DNA of 52,799 bases from Chitinophagaceae bacterium. GTDB lineage: Bacteria > Bacteroidota > Bacteroidia > Chitinophagales > Chitinophagaceae. Shown piece after piece: positions 44,324-51,709 of this stretch (positions are counted from its first letter, which is position 1; every line of letters begins with the position of its first letter). The position numbers and the translations under genes are program-made. The notes under the pieces were generated by a model that did not search any database, had not been told where the DNA came from, and saw nothing but the letters and a program-made list of their open reading frames with translations. The DNA lies in the NCBI GenBank assembly GCA_947455215.1, contig CANGNA010000001.1, forward strand, positions 1-52,799, in the 5' to 3' direction.

Positions 44324-45445
44324 TCACGAATTATGGGTGAAAAAAGTGCGCAACAGGCTGATGGTAACCGTTGTCCCTTCTCCTTCCCGGCTGTTGATCT
44401 GCAACGTACCCCCATTGTTCTCTATGTATTCTTTACACATGATCAGGCCCATACCAAACCCTTTTTCCCCATCGGTGCCGGCAGTGGTGAGTGGCTTGCT
44501 GAAGATGCGGGACAGCTGTTCCTCTTCCATGCCTATCCCTGTATCAGCTACGGTTATTATGGTCTGTTGTTCTTCGTTCCGGCCATCTATGGTTATTGCA
44601 CCACCCGGCGAAGTGAACTTAATGGCGTTTTGTAGCAGGTTGCGCAGCGTAATATTTAGTTGGTCGGCATAGCCGGTGATCATAAAGGGAACGGTAATAT
44701 TATTAGTGATGATAATATTTTTTTGTTCGGCCTGGTGTTTTAGCTGATATATACATTTGTCGGAAAGTATGCTGAAATCGAAATCGACCGGCGATGATAC
44801 AATGCCGGAGAATGATTTGGACGCCCACTCCAGCATACCTGATATAAAGTCGTTAGCTACAGATAGCTTATCCTTCATTTCATGAACCGATTGCTTCAGG
44901 TCGGTCTCAATATCGCCACTTTCTATCATGGTTGCCAGGGTAGAGATAGCACTTATGGGATTGCGTAGATCGTGCGATAGTACAGATAATATTTTGTTTT
45001 TATTTGTGTCCCGTGCTTCCAGCTGCGTTACCCTGGTAGAAAGTTGTGCTACCTTCTCTTTCAATTGTCGCAGCACTTTCTTCTCTTCCGTAATATTTTT
45101 CGTCATACAATAGAACGTGCCATTGTGAATAACGGGCAATATCACATGTTCTAAAAACAGCGTCCCATCTTCCGTCTGTCTTTGAGACTCCAGCTTAAAT
45201 GGCTGCACTGACTTATGTTGCAGAAAAACGGTATCGAAATAGAATATTTCTCCAATAGGCATTGCCAATACTTCATCGGCGAGCAGTCCGGCAGAAAGCC
45301 AGCCCGTACCTGCCACATGCTCCACCAGTCCCGACTCGTCGAAGATGCAGATCATGTCATAGCCGTGGGGTCGTTGCAAAAAGCTATCATACGGGCTTTT
45401 TCCGTCAGGTGAACTGTCTATTCCGGCTATATATTGGTTGTGCAT
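44324..45445 (-). CDS. PAS-domain sensor histidine kinase (soluble)
   Basis: This 373-residue kinase has no membrane segment. An N-terminal PAS-like domain (about 25-130) is followed by a coiled coil and the His-kinase core. The H-box ILSVLSHDLRNPISAI near 152 carries the phospho-His. The ATPase domain shows the N-box LRNLLQNAIKFTS, the G1 box VADTGIGM and the G2 box GFGMGLIMCKEYIENNGG. It is divergent from the LuxR-type regulator gene over 176 bases, and the two may form a signalling pair. A cytoplasmic signal is implied. The start ATG is the only one compatible with the PAS domain. Confidence 0.92.
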   Translation of the reverse strand: MHNQYIAGIDSSPDGKSPYDSFLQRPHGYDMICIFDESGLVEHVAGTGWLSAGLLADEVLAMPIGEIFYFDTVFLQHKSVQPFKLESQRQTEDGTLFLEHVILPVIHNGTFYCMTKNITEEKKVLRQLKEKVAQLSTRVTQLEARDTNKNKILSVLSHDLRNPISAISTLATMIESGDIETDLKQSVHEMKDKLSVANDFISGMLEWASKSFSGIVSSPVDFDFSILSDKCIYQLKHQAEQKNIIITNNITVPFMITGYADQLNITLRNLLQNAIKFTSPGGAITIDGRNEEQQTIITVADTGIGMEEEQLSRIFSKPLTTAGTDGEKGFGMGLIMCKEYIENNGGTLQINSREGEGTTVTISLLRTFFTHNS

Positions 45446-45621
45446 GGTATTGTAAAGAAGAGGTTATTGTGCAGTTAATGGTATGCAATCTTACAAATCA
45501 TATTATTTATAGCTTGTAGAAAATTTTCGACTTAACAAATAAGAAAATGTTTCACCTTTGTTATACAAACAACTAATTGCCCCGTAACATAGTTTTTGCC
45601 GGAACTAAGAATGGGGTACGT

Positions 45622-46239
45622 ATGAAAAATATGCAGCCCTACATAATTATTGCCGATGACCACAGTATGATACGTAAGGGGCTGAAGCTATTGTTGATGT
45701 CTCAGTTACAATATCGTAATATCTATGAGGCCAGCAGTTGCAATGGTCTGATGAATGAGCTGAAAAATAATAAATGTACACACCTGATCCTGGATGTTAT
45801 ATTTTCTGATGGAACAGCTTTAGAGGTCGTCCCAGCCATCCGCAAGCTTTACCCTGATATCAGGATAATGGTATTCAGTATGCAGTTGAAAGAGGTGTAT
45901 GCTGATGCATTTAAGCAATTTGACATACACTATTATTTGAATAAAGCACAGGATGAGGACGTATCGCTGGAGATAATTAATCGTTTTCTAAACGATATAC
46001 CTCCGGTAAGGGATGGTGAAGAATTACATCAAAGAAACCCCTTTTCTTCGTTGGCACCCAGGGAGTTAGAGATATTGCATTACCTGCTCAATGGCTATCA
46101 GACCAATAACATTGCCAATACACTGAACCTGAGCACAAGCACCATCTCTACCGTGAAAAAGAGGATATTCGAAAAAACAGAAACAGAAAATATCACCCAG
46201 CTGCTGGAACTGGCATTATTATATAATATTAGTTTTTGA
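45622..46239 (+). CDS. LuxR-type (NarL/FixJ) response regulator
   Basis: This 205-residue regulator has an N-terminal receiver domain (about 5-120) and a C-terminal LuxR helix-turn-helix (about 140-200). IIIADDHSMIRKG near residue 7 gives the acidic pair, HLILDVIFSDG near 53 the phospho-acceptor Asp, and YYLNKAQDED near 104 the Lys. The DNA-binding helices are LAPRELEILHYLLNGYQTNN and LNLSTSTISTVKKRIFEKT. The start at 45622 is used because the reading from 45577 begins with TTG and gives an unlikely extension. The kinase gene follows after 36 bases, so both are co-transcribed. The divergent PAS kinase is another possible partner. Confidence 0.94.
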   Translation: MKNMQPYIIIADDHSMIRKGLKLLLMSQLQYRNIYEASSCNGLMNELKNNKCTHLILDVIFSDGTALEVVPAIRKLYPDIRIMVFSMQLKEVYADAFKQFDIHYYLNKAQDEDVSLEIINRFLNDIPPVRDGEELHQRNPFSSLAPRELEILHYLLNGYQTNNIANTLNLSTSTISTVKKRIFEKTETENITQLLELALLYNISF

Positions 46240-46275
46240 TTACGGTTGAATTTATTTTTATAATATACCCACTTA

Positions 46276-47151
46276 ATGTTCAAGTATACCGAACAAACAT
46301 CAATTACCGACCTTGTTTTCTTTATTGCAGTTTTAGCTGCTTTCATTGTTTTCTTTTATTTTATTGCCCGCTTCTTTATCAAGAAGGTAGTAATCAAACA
46401 GAAAATTTTCAAGGCGTTACTAGAGCGCAGAGCGTTGGAGATACATCAGAAAAACGTAATACTGGAAAAGAATAACCTTATCCAAACCCGGCTGATCTCT
46501 ATAATAAGTCACGACATTATTAGTCCTTTGCGGTTCATATACCTGGCCAGTAACAACCTGCTTAAGGAAGGCGACAGGACGCCGCCCGAAATGAGAGAGG
46601 AGATAATGGCAGAAATATCACATACTGCTAAAGAGTTGGAGTTGCTTTCTACCAATATCACCAATTGGATAAAATACCAGAACGAAAACCGCCGACTGAT
46701 CAAAGAACAGTTCGACCTGCACCAGATGGCAGGCCAGATATTTTCTATCTTTCAGGGGCTTGCACGCCAGAAAAATATTGTGTTTCGTAACGAGGTGAAT
46801 ACCGGAGTGGTGTTGTATCAGTATATGGAGCCAATAAAAATTGTACTTTATAACCTCATACTCAATGCACTCAACTTCACCGAAGAGGGATCTATTACCA
46901 TAAGTGGCGGCAATACAAAAAAGGGTATCCTGTTAAAAGTAAAAGACGAGGGTGAGGGGATGACCGAAGAGCAGATAGAGAACGTAATGGGAGAACTCTA
47001 CATAGTATCTTCAGCCAACGTTGATAACCGAAAAGGCAACGGGCTTGGCTACCTGATCATAAAAGATATGCTGAAGCTGGTAAATGCCAAGTTTGTGATC
47101 AAGAGTAAGAAGGGGCAGGGCACACAGGTAACTATTTTCCTGCCTGCTTAA
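46276..47151 (+). CDS. membrane-anchored sensor histidine kinase
   Basis: This 291-residue kinase has one N-terminal transmembrane helix (about 12-36), a coiled coil, and the kinase core. LISIISHDIISPLRFIYLAS near 73 is the H-box. The ATPase domain has NLILNALNFTEEGSI near 195 (N-box), VKDEGEGM (G1) and GNGLGYLIIKDML (G2). With no large extracytoplasmic domain it probably senses the membrane or receives signals from another protein. It lies 36 bases after the LuxR-type regulator, the natural pair. The catalytic residues all look intact. Confidence 0.92.
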   Translation: MFKYTEQTSITDLVFFIAVLAAFIVFFYFIARFFIKKVVIKQKIFKALLERRALEIHQKNVILEKNNLIQTRLISIISHDIISPLRFIYLASNNLLKEGDRTPPEMREEIMAEISHTAKELELLSTNITNWIKYQNENRRLIKEQFDLHQMAGQIFSIFQGLARQKNIVFRNEVNTGVVLYQYMEPIKIVLYNLILNALNFTEEGSITISGGNTKKGILLKVKDEGEGMTEEQIENVMGELYIVSSANVDNRKGNGLGYLIIKDMLKLVNAKFVIKSKKGQGTQVTIFLPA

Positions 47152-47152
47152 T

Positions 47153-47449
47153 TCACTTCGTTTTGATGTTTTCTTTGCAACTATAGAACTCTGTATCAAC
47201 AGCAAGGTCTGCTACGTGATCTAGTGCATCATTTACATTAGGGTATTTCCTGATCATTTTTTCTAATACACAATCGCAATAGGTTTGTGCATTGGCCTGG
47301 TCCGCAGTCCATTTGCCTGCATTTTCCATGCATGCTTGTTTCCACGCCTGTTGGTCAGACTCATCCCAGGAATTGCAGGACGAGACCATAGCAGCGAGCA
47401 GCAGGGCCAGCATTATTTTGCTATATGAACTGAAAAGTTTGGTCAGCAT
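47153..47449 (-). CDS. small Cys-rich lipoprotein
   Basis: This 98-residue protein has a lipoprotein signal (LLAAMVSSC, Cys at about 25). The mature part is helical with four further Cys (QACMENAG, QTYCDCVLEKM, EFYSCKENI), likely two disulfides. KWTADQANAQTYCDCVLEKM followed by YPNVNDALDHV is a pattern I recall from Bacteroidota proteins of unknown function. It is convergent with the kinase gene and only one base from it. It may be periplasmic or surface-exposed. The function is unknown. Confidence 0.65.
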   Translation of the reverse strand: MLTKLFSSYSKIMLALLLAAMVSSCNSWDESDQQAWKQACMENAGKWTADQANAQTYCDCVLEKMIRKYPNVNDALDHVADLAVDTEFYSCKENIKTK

Positions 47450-47566
47450 ATATTCGGATATGTGGGTAAAGCTACATAATCTGTTGATAAATGCAATAGG
47501 TCTTACCCGATCAATTCTGTTAATACTTGTATTAGTATTTGATATTCAATTAGGTATAAGGTGTTT

Positions 47567-48586
47567 TTATTTGCATTGTTTGCCGGCAGCCAATACTTCG
47601 TTCATCTTTTTCACTATGCTGTCGATGTTCTCCAGCGATGCCCTGGCACCTTGGAGGAATATGGCCAGGTCTTCCTGCGACAAGGGAAAATCCCTGATCA
47701 ATTCTGCCATGCCCATCAGGGTGGATAATGGGCCCCTCAGGTCGTGCGATACCATGAACGAATATTGTTCAAGCGTTTTGTTGCGTTCGGCCAGGGTCCT
47801 GGCAATTTCCTCCAGGCGTTCCTCATTTAGTCGGCGTTCCGTTATATCTTCTGCTATCCCCAATACTGCACACTGGGTATGTCCCTCGGGAGTAAAAGGT
47901 ACTTTAATGATCTGCCATATCTTTAGTTTGCCATCAACATTGGCCTGGCGGAATTCACTGATAAATAGTTTTTCATTGCCGGTAAGTACAGCCTGGTCCT
48001 GGGCCAGCAGTATATTGTATTCTTCTTCAGAACGTACAAAGTCCCTAAGATGTTTGCCCTTCAGGTCTTCGTATGTAATACCATAGTGCTTCAGGAATAT
48101 ATGATTGGCAAAAATGTAGTAGCCGTCCGCATCACGTGCATATATGGAAACCGGTATCAGGTCCATCATCAACTGCAGGTTGCTGCCCGACTTAAGTAAC
48201 TCATTTTTTAGCAGTACTATCTCTGTTATGTCGTTGAGTATACCATACAGGCCGGTAGGTTTTCCGTCGGTAATTATAAATTCTACATGGGCATATGCAT
48301 GTCGTAGGCTACCATCTGGCCTTATGATCCGGTACTGTACTTCATAGTTTTGCTGTGTTGCCAGTGATCGTTTAAATGCATGTACGACCATTTCCCGGTC
48401 TGCCGGGTGTATGAAGGTCACCCATTCACTTTGTGAGATGATATTATTAGTTGGCTCCAGCCCGAAGATTCGGCAAGCACCTTCCGACCATACGGCCTTT
48501 CCGGTAGCAAGGTCCAACTCCCAGTTGCCGATGCCTCCAATCTTTTGTAGCTTGTCCAGCCTTGTTGCTGTTTGCCCGGAATCCAT
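47567..48586 (-). CDS. PAS-PAS-HisKA protein lacking the ATPase domain
   Basis: This 339-residue protein starts with two PAS domains (about 15-130 and 135-250). The first has GIGNWELDLATGKAVWSEGA and RRPDGS-like RIIRPDGSLRHAYAH; the second has IPVSIYARDADGYYIFANHI and ends in CAVLGIAEDITERR. A HisKA-like segment follows, with SFMVSHDLRGPLSTLMGMAE near 285 carrying the phospho-acceptor His. The chain then stops about 40 residues later, without N, G1 or G2 boxes. The missing catalytic domain is not present downstream in another frame, since only about 117 bases separate the stop from the next gene. It may act as a dimerisation or phosphotransfer partner. Confidence 0.85.
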   Translation of the reverse strand: MDSGQTATRLDKLQKIGGIGNWELDLATGKAVWSEGACRIFGLEPTNNIISQSEWVTFIHPADREMVVHAFKRSLATQQNYEVQYRIIRPDGSLRHAYAHVEFIITDGKPTGLYGILNDITEIVLLKNELLKSGSNLQLMMDLIPVSIYARDADGYYIFANHIFLKHYGITYEDLKGKHLRDFVRSEEEYNILLAQDQAVLTGNEKLFISEFRQANVDGKLKIWQIIKVPFTPEGHTQCAVLGIAEDITERRLNEERLEEIARTLAERNKTLEQYSFMVSHDLRGPLSTLMGMAELIRDFPLSQEDLAIFLQGARASLENIDSIVKKMNEVLAAGKQCK

Positions 48587-48649
48587 ACGTAGTAATATAG
48601 GTTAGAGTCGGGCTCAAGGTATAATAAAATATATTTAAAAACAATGGCT

Positions 48650-48677
48650 ATATACAATTGTAAAAATAATTGTATAT
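48650..48677. repeat. AT-rich palindrome
   Basis: ATATACAATT (48650-48659) is the exact complement of AATTGTATAT (48668-48677) around an 8-base loop. It lies 17 bases after the truA stop and upstream of the PAS-PAS gene (minus strand). It may be an operator or a weak terminator. Confidence 0.5.
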
Positions 48678-48693
48678 GATATGTAATGAAGTA

Positions 48694-49452
48694 CTACTTG
48701 TTGAATTCCATAGGTGTCAGCGCCCCTGCCGGGTAGGTGATCTCTTCCAGGTACAGTCCGTTACCCGTTACGTCAAAGTGGGCTTTGGTGCAGTCATGTG
48801 CCTCAACAATGGCGTTGAACTGGTCTGCCGTAATTTTTCCCTTACCCGCTTGTAGCTGGGTGCCTACAAGGCCACGCACCATGCCGCGCAGAAAGCGGTT
48901 AGCTCGCACTATATAGTGGAGTTCCTCCCCGTGGTTTTCCCAACGGCTTTCCATAATGGTACAGTTGAACGTATGGTTTTGCGCATTGCGCTTACAGAAC
49001 GATTCGAACTGTGTATGTTTCAAAATAATGGCTGCAGTTTCTTGCAGTACATGTTCGTTTAGTGTGTAAGGGAAGAGTAGTGCCCGCTGGTGCAGGAAAG
49101 GATTTTTTGACCGGTATATGCGGTAGCGATACAGGCGGCTGGTAGCATGGAATCGGACATTCAGATCAGCAGGTGCTGTGTATACATTTTTAATAGCTAC
49201 GCCTTGTGGTAGTATGGCATTGATGCGGTAGCGGATATCAAAGGTTACAGGTATATCAACATCAATATGATAAAAGTTGCTGAGCGCATGTACGCCTTCG
49301 TCGGTGCGGCTGGCTCCGTAAGTGGCCAGTGGTGTACGAAATGCGGTGGAAAGAGCATGATCCAGTGCCAGCTGCACAGTAGGCAGGTCGCCCTGTATCT
49401 GTGAGCCGTTGAACAGCGTACCATCATACATTACTTCTAAAACAATGCGCAT
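48694..49452 (-). CDS. truA: tRNA pseudouridine synthase A
   Basis: This 252-residue enzyme makes pseudouridine at positions 38-40 in the tRNA anticodon stem. YGASRTDEGVHALSNFYHID near residue 45 contains the catalytic Asp in the RTDxGVHA motif. RYRIYRSKNPF, GCTIME-like TFNCTIMESRW and RFLRGMVRGLVGTQL near 205 complete the family pattern. The ATG at 49452 (MRIVLEVMYDGT) is chosen over a TTG nine bases earlier. The length is normal for bacterial TruA. It seems to be a single gene. Confidence 0.96.
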   Translation of the reverse strand: MRIVLEVMYDGTLFNGSQIQGDLPTVQLALDHALSTAFRTPLATYGASRTDEGVHALSNFYHIDVDIPVTFDIRYRINAILPQGVAIKNVYTAPADLNVRFHATSRLYRYRIYRSKNPFLHQRALLFPYTLNEHVLQETAAIILKHTQFESFCKRNAQNHTFNCTIMESRWENHGEELHYIVRANRFLRGMVRGLVGTQLQAGKGKITADQFNAIVEAHDCTKAHFDVTGNGLYLEEITYPAGALTPMEFNK

Positions 49453-49461
49453 AACCGGCAA

Positions 49462-49500
49462 AATTCAAATTCCGGGAACCAAATTCCAGGTGTTCAAAAT
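49462..49500. repeat. interspersed-repeat remnant
   Basis: The stretch with CAAATTCC and GGAACCAAATTCCAGG resembles the motifs at 15855-15871 and, inverted, 32490-32515. Confidence 0.4.
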
Positions 49501-49625
49501 CTACGTGACAAGATCACTGATCAATTTTTCACACCACCACCACTACGACATTTACTAAAGCTTGAAAAAAGAGGGCTTTAGCGGTTAGATACAGGAACCT
49601 GGTGCTCGATTTCAATTAACAAAAT

Positions 49626-49647
49626 AACCCCGCACTGGGCGGGGTTA
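49626..49647 (-). terminator. rpsT terminator
   Basis: AACCCCGC and GCGGGGTT enclose a short ACTGG loop. On the minus strand it is followed by ATTTTGTT, and it resembles the terminator at 43664-43683. Confidence 0.75.
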
Positions 49648-49676
49648 CCTGAGTATTTTATACCTGCAAGCAGGAA

Positions 49677-49928
49677 TTACGCCATAGCATTGATCCTCTT
49701 CTGGATACCAGACTTCAAATTGCTTGCTTTGTTTTTGTGTATAACGTTGCGCTTAGCAAGCTTGTCTATCATAGATATTACTTTGCTCAGGCCTTCAGTA
49801 GCAGCACCTTTGTCGCTTGCTAATAATGTACGGATAGCATTACGGGTAGTTTTGCCATAATAACGGTTACGATCGCGACGCTTTTCGCTCTGGCGTACAT
49901 CTTTCCTGGTAGCTTTATGATTTGCCAT
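49677..49928 (-). CDS. rpsT: 30S ribosomal protein S20
   Basis: The 83-residue, strongly basic protein matches S20. MANHKATRKDVRQSEKRRDRN at the start is the classic N-terminus, and VISMIDKLAKRNVIHKNKAS near residue 47 is the second signature (I-D-x-A-x-K-x-x-I-H-K-N-x-A). It binds 16S rRNA early in 30S assembly. The gene is free-standing with a -7 element TACATTTG (minus strand, 49966-49959) and a terminator. Confidence 0.98.
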   Translation of the reverse strand: MANHKATRKDVRQSEKRRDRNRYYGKTTRNAIRTLLASDKGAATEGLSKVISMIDKLAKRNVIHKNKASNLKSGIQKRINAMA

Positions 49929-49958
49929 TATTTATTCTTTACTTTTTTTTAAGGACTG

Positions 49959-49966
49959 CAAATGTA
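49959..49966 (-). promoter_or_regulatory. -7 element of rpsT promoter
   Basis: TACATTTG on the minus strand matches TAnnTTTG, 31 bases from the rpsT start. The -33 position reads TTC rather than TTG. Confidence 0.55.
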
Positions 49967-50104
49967 CAGAGAAATATTTGAAAACTGAAAATAAAATTTA
50001 TTTTTCTTTGCATTTTTCCTGATGCCAGTAAAAGTACTCTTTATCTGGCATGATTATGGCATAATAATAAATGGTTGATCCCGTTATTTTACGGGGAGTC
50101 GTAT

Positions 50105-50617
50105 ATGAGACAGATAGTTTGGATATGGATATTAGTGTTGGGCGTGCACACTGCACAGGCGTATAGCAATCCTGCCGAAAAGCTGCTCTCGCTCGTAAAG
50201 CTGGCTCCGGAAAAGGTTACAAGGGATAAGATCATCTCATTATTGGGCAACCCGGTTAAAATTGAAGAGTCTAAAAAGGGTAGCAGGTGGTATTATACAT
50301 ACGATAATACCAAACTGACGCTGCAATGGAGCAAACGGTCGGCAGCAGTGACAGAATTTTCTTTTTCCTGCAACAACCCTAAAATTTGTCCCTTCGACAG
50401 GAAAAAAGAATGTAAATTAAAAGAAGGTACTATGAGCATGCAGCAAGCAGTTGCGCTGCTCGGGCCGCCGCACGACATGGTAGTAAAGAGTAATAAACAG
50501 ATCATGTTTTACAATTACCAGGGCAATACACTCAGATTATTCTTCCGCAACCGCACACTGGTTGATTATACACTGCTTCTCGGCCAAAAGACAGCAACTT
50601 TGGAAAAAAAGAAATAG
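50105..50617 (+). CDS. secreted protein with two SmpA-like repeats
   Basis: This 170-residue protein has a signal peptide (about 1-20, ending TAQAY). The mature part has two similar halves: VTRDKIISLLGNPVKIEESK then WYYTYDNTKLTLQW, and MSMQQAVALLGPPHDMVVKS then MFYNYQGNTLRLFF. Each has the pattern helix, L-L-G-x-P, two strands, as in SmpA/OmlA (BamE-like) and BLIP-like folds. A Cys-containing linker (CNNPKICPFDRKKEC) joins them. The ATG at 50105 is preferred over the start at 50075 because it gives a clean signal peptide. The function is unknown; periplasmic protein interaction is likely. Confidence 0.65.
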   Translation: MRQIVWIWILVLGVHTAQAYSNPAEKLLSLVKLAPEKVTRDKIISLLGNPVKIEESKKGSRWYYTYDNTKLTLQWSKRSAAVTEFSFSCNNPKICPFDRKKECKLKEGTMSMQQAVALLGPPHDMVVKSNKQIMFYNYQGNTLRLFFRNRTLVDYTLLLGQKTATLEKKK

Positions 50618-50974
50618 CAGCGGTGTAATGCATTATTTGGTTATAGATAAGTCACGTTCGTTGATAGTTGCTTATTTATCTTGAGGCACGCTGCTCCAAT
50701 TTTTCACGCATCTCATGGTACAACCATATCGTTTATCTGTTACTATATGCATGGGCATCAGCTATTTACAAGCGCGTTTTTTATAAAATTATTCTATCCG
50801 GCAATTGACACATGTTTATAACGATGGTTTTAATATGTGTAACGTATTGAAAATCAAATCGAATTAGTGTTTTAAATGTATGGCGTATTTCTGAACTTAC
50901 TATGCAGTTTGTCACCTTAGTGTTATATTTGCACCGTATTTTTCAAATTCACATCAAAATTCTACCGGATTCGC
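50618..50974 (+). promoter_or_regulatory. gene-free region ahead of sdhC
   Basis: This 357-base AT-rich gap has no gene. A -7 element TATATTTG is present at 50924-50931, 43 bases before the sdhC ATG, but no TTG lies at the right distance (the nearest is 12 bases away). It is the likely promoter region for the sdh operon. No strong hairpin is seen. Confidence 0.5.
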
Positions 50975-51640
50975 ATGAGCTGGAAAAATTATTTTAGCAC
51001 TTCCATCGGGAAAAAGCTGCAAATGTCATTGACGGGTATCTTCCTGATCGTATTTCTTGTTGTCCATTGTTACGTTAACGCGCAGATCTTCTACTTTGAT
51101 GGTGGCGTTCGTTTCCTGGAGGCCGCACACTTTATGGGCACCAACCTGCTCATCCGCACTACAGAGATAGGTCTGTTTGCATTTTTGATCCTGCACATGG
51201 TACAGGGCCTGTCTCTGGCTTTCAAAAACAGGTCTCGCCGCAGCCAGAAATATGCTGTGAGCGCTGGTAGCGCTACCAGCCCGTGGTATAGCCGCAGCAT
51301 GGCGCTGCTGGGTACCCTCATCTTGTTGTTCCTGGTATTGCACCTGTATAAGTTCTGGGGTCCTAACCGTCTGAATCAGCTGACAACCGGTGAAGAGTTG
51401 AACCTGTACACTGCTATGAAGGAAGAATTCCAGATGGCCTGGGTAGTGGCTGTTTACTTCCTCGGCTGTTTTTCCCTGGCCTGGCACCTGGTACATGGTT
51501 TCTACAGTGCCTTCCAGACATTGGGCTTTGGCAACAGCAGGTACAAAGGCATGATCAAGTCTGTAGGTATCGGTTTCTCTATTGTAGTACCGATCATATT
51601 CTTTATGATGCCGCTGGCTTTCTTCATGCATTGGCTGTAA
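50975..51640 (+). CDS. sdhC: succinate dehydrogenase cytochrome b subunit
   Basis: This 221-residue membrane protein is the Bacteroidota type of SdhC/FrdC, with five helices and two hemes. The start, TSIGKKLQMSLTGIFLIVF, is typical. Heme-ligand His residues are seen in FLVVHCYVNA near 28, FLILHMVQG near 74, LVLHLYKF near 120 and HLVHGFYS near 173. The subunit anchors the flavoprotein and iron-sulfur subunits and passes electrons to menaquinone. The flavoprotein gene follows after 69 bases, so the usual sdhCAB order is expected with sdhB beyond the window. Confidence 0.95.
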   Translation: MSWKNYFSTSIGKKLQMSLTGIFLIVFLVVHCYVNAQIFYFDGGVRFLEAAHFMGTNLLIRTTEIGLFAFLILHMVQGLSLAFKNRSRRSQKYAVSAGSATSPWYSRSMALLGTLILLFLVLHLYKFWGPNRLNQLTTGEELNLYTAMKEEFQMAWVVAVYFLGCFSLAWHLVHGFYSAFQTLGFGNSRYKGMIKSVGIGFSIVVPIIFFMMPLAFFMHWL

Positions 51641-51675
51641 TGCCGGCAGTAGGATAGCTGTGATTGTAAATTTTA

Positions 51676-51700
51676 GGTTTTCACTTTTGACTTTTGAATT
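51676..51700. repeat. interspersed-repeat remnant between sdhC and sdhA
   Basis: The stretch GGTTTTCACTTTTGACTTTTG resembles 15929-15958. It lies inside the sdh operon but outside the coding regions. Confidence 0.4.
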
Positions 51701-51709
51701 AATAACAAT

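Noticed and set aside
47450-47566. Missing ATPase domain of the PAS-PAS-HisKA protein in another frame
   Set aside because: The space is only about 117 bases and shows no N, G1 or G2 box in any frame.
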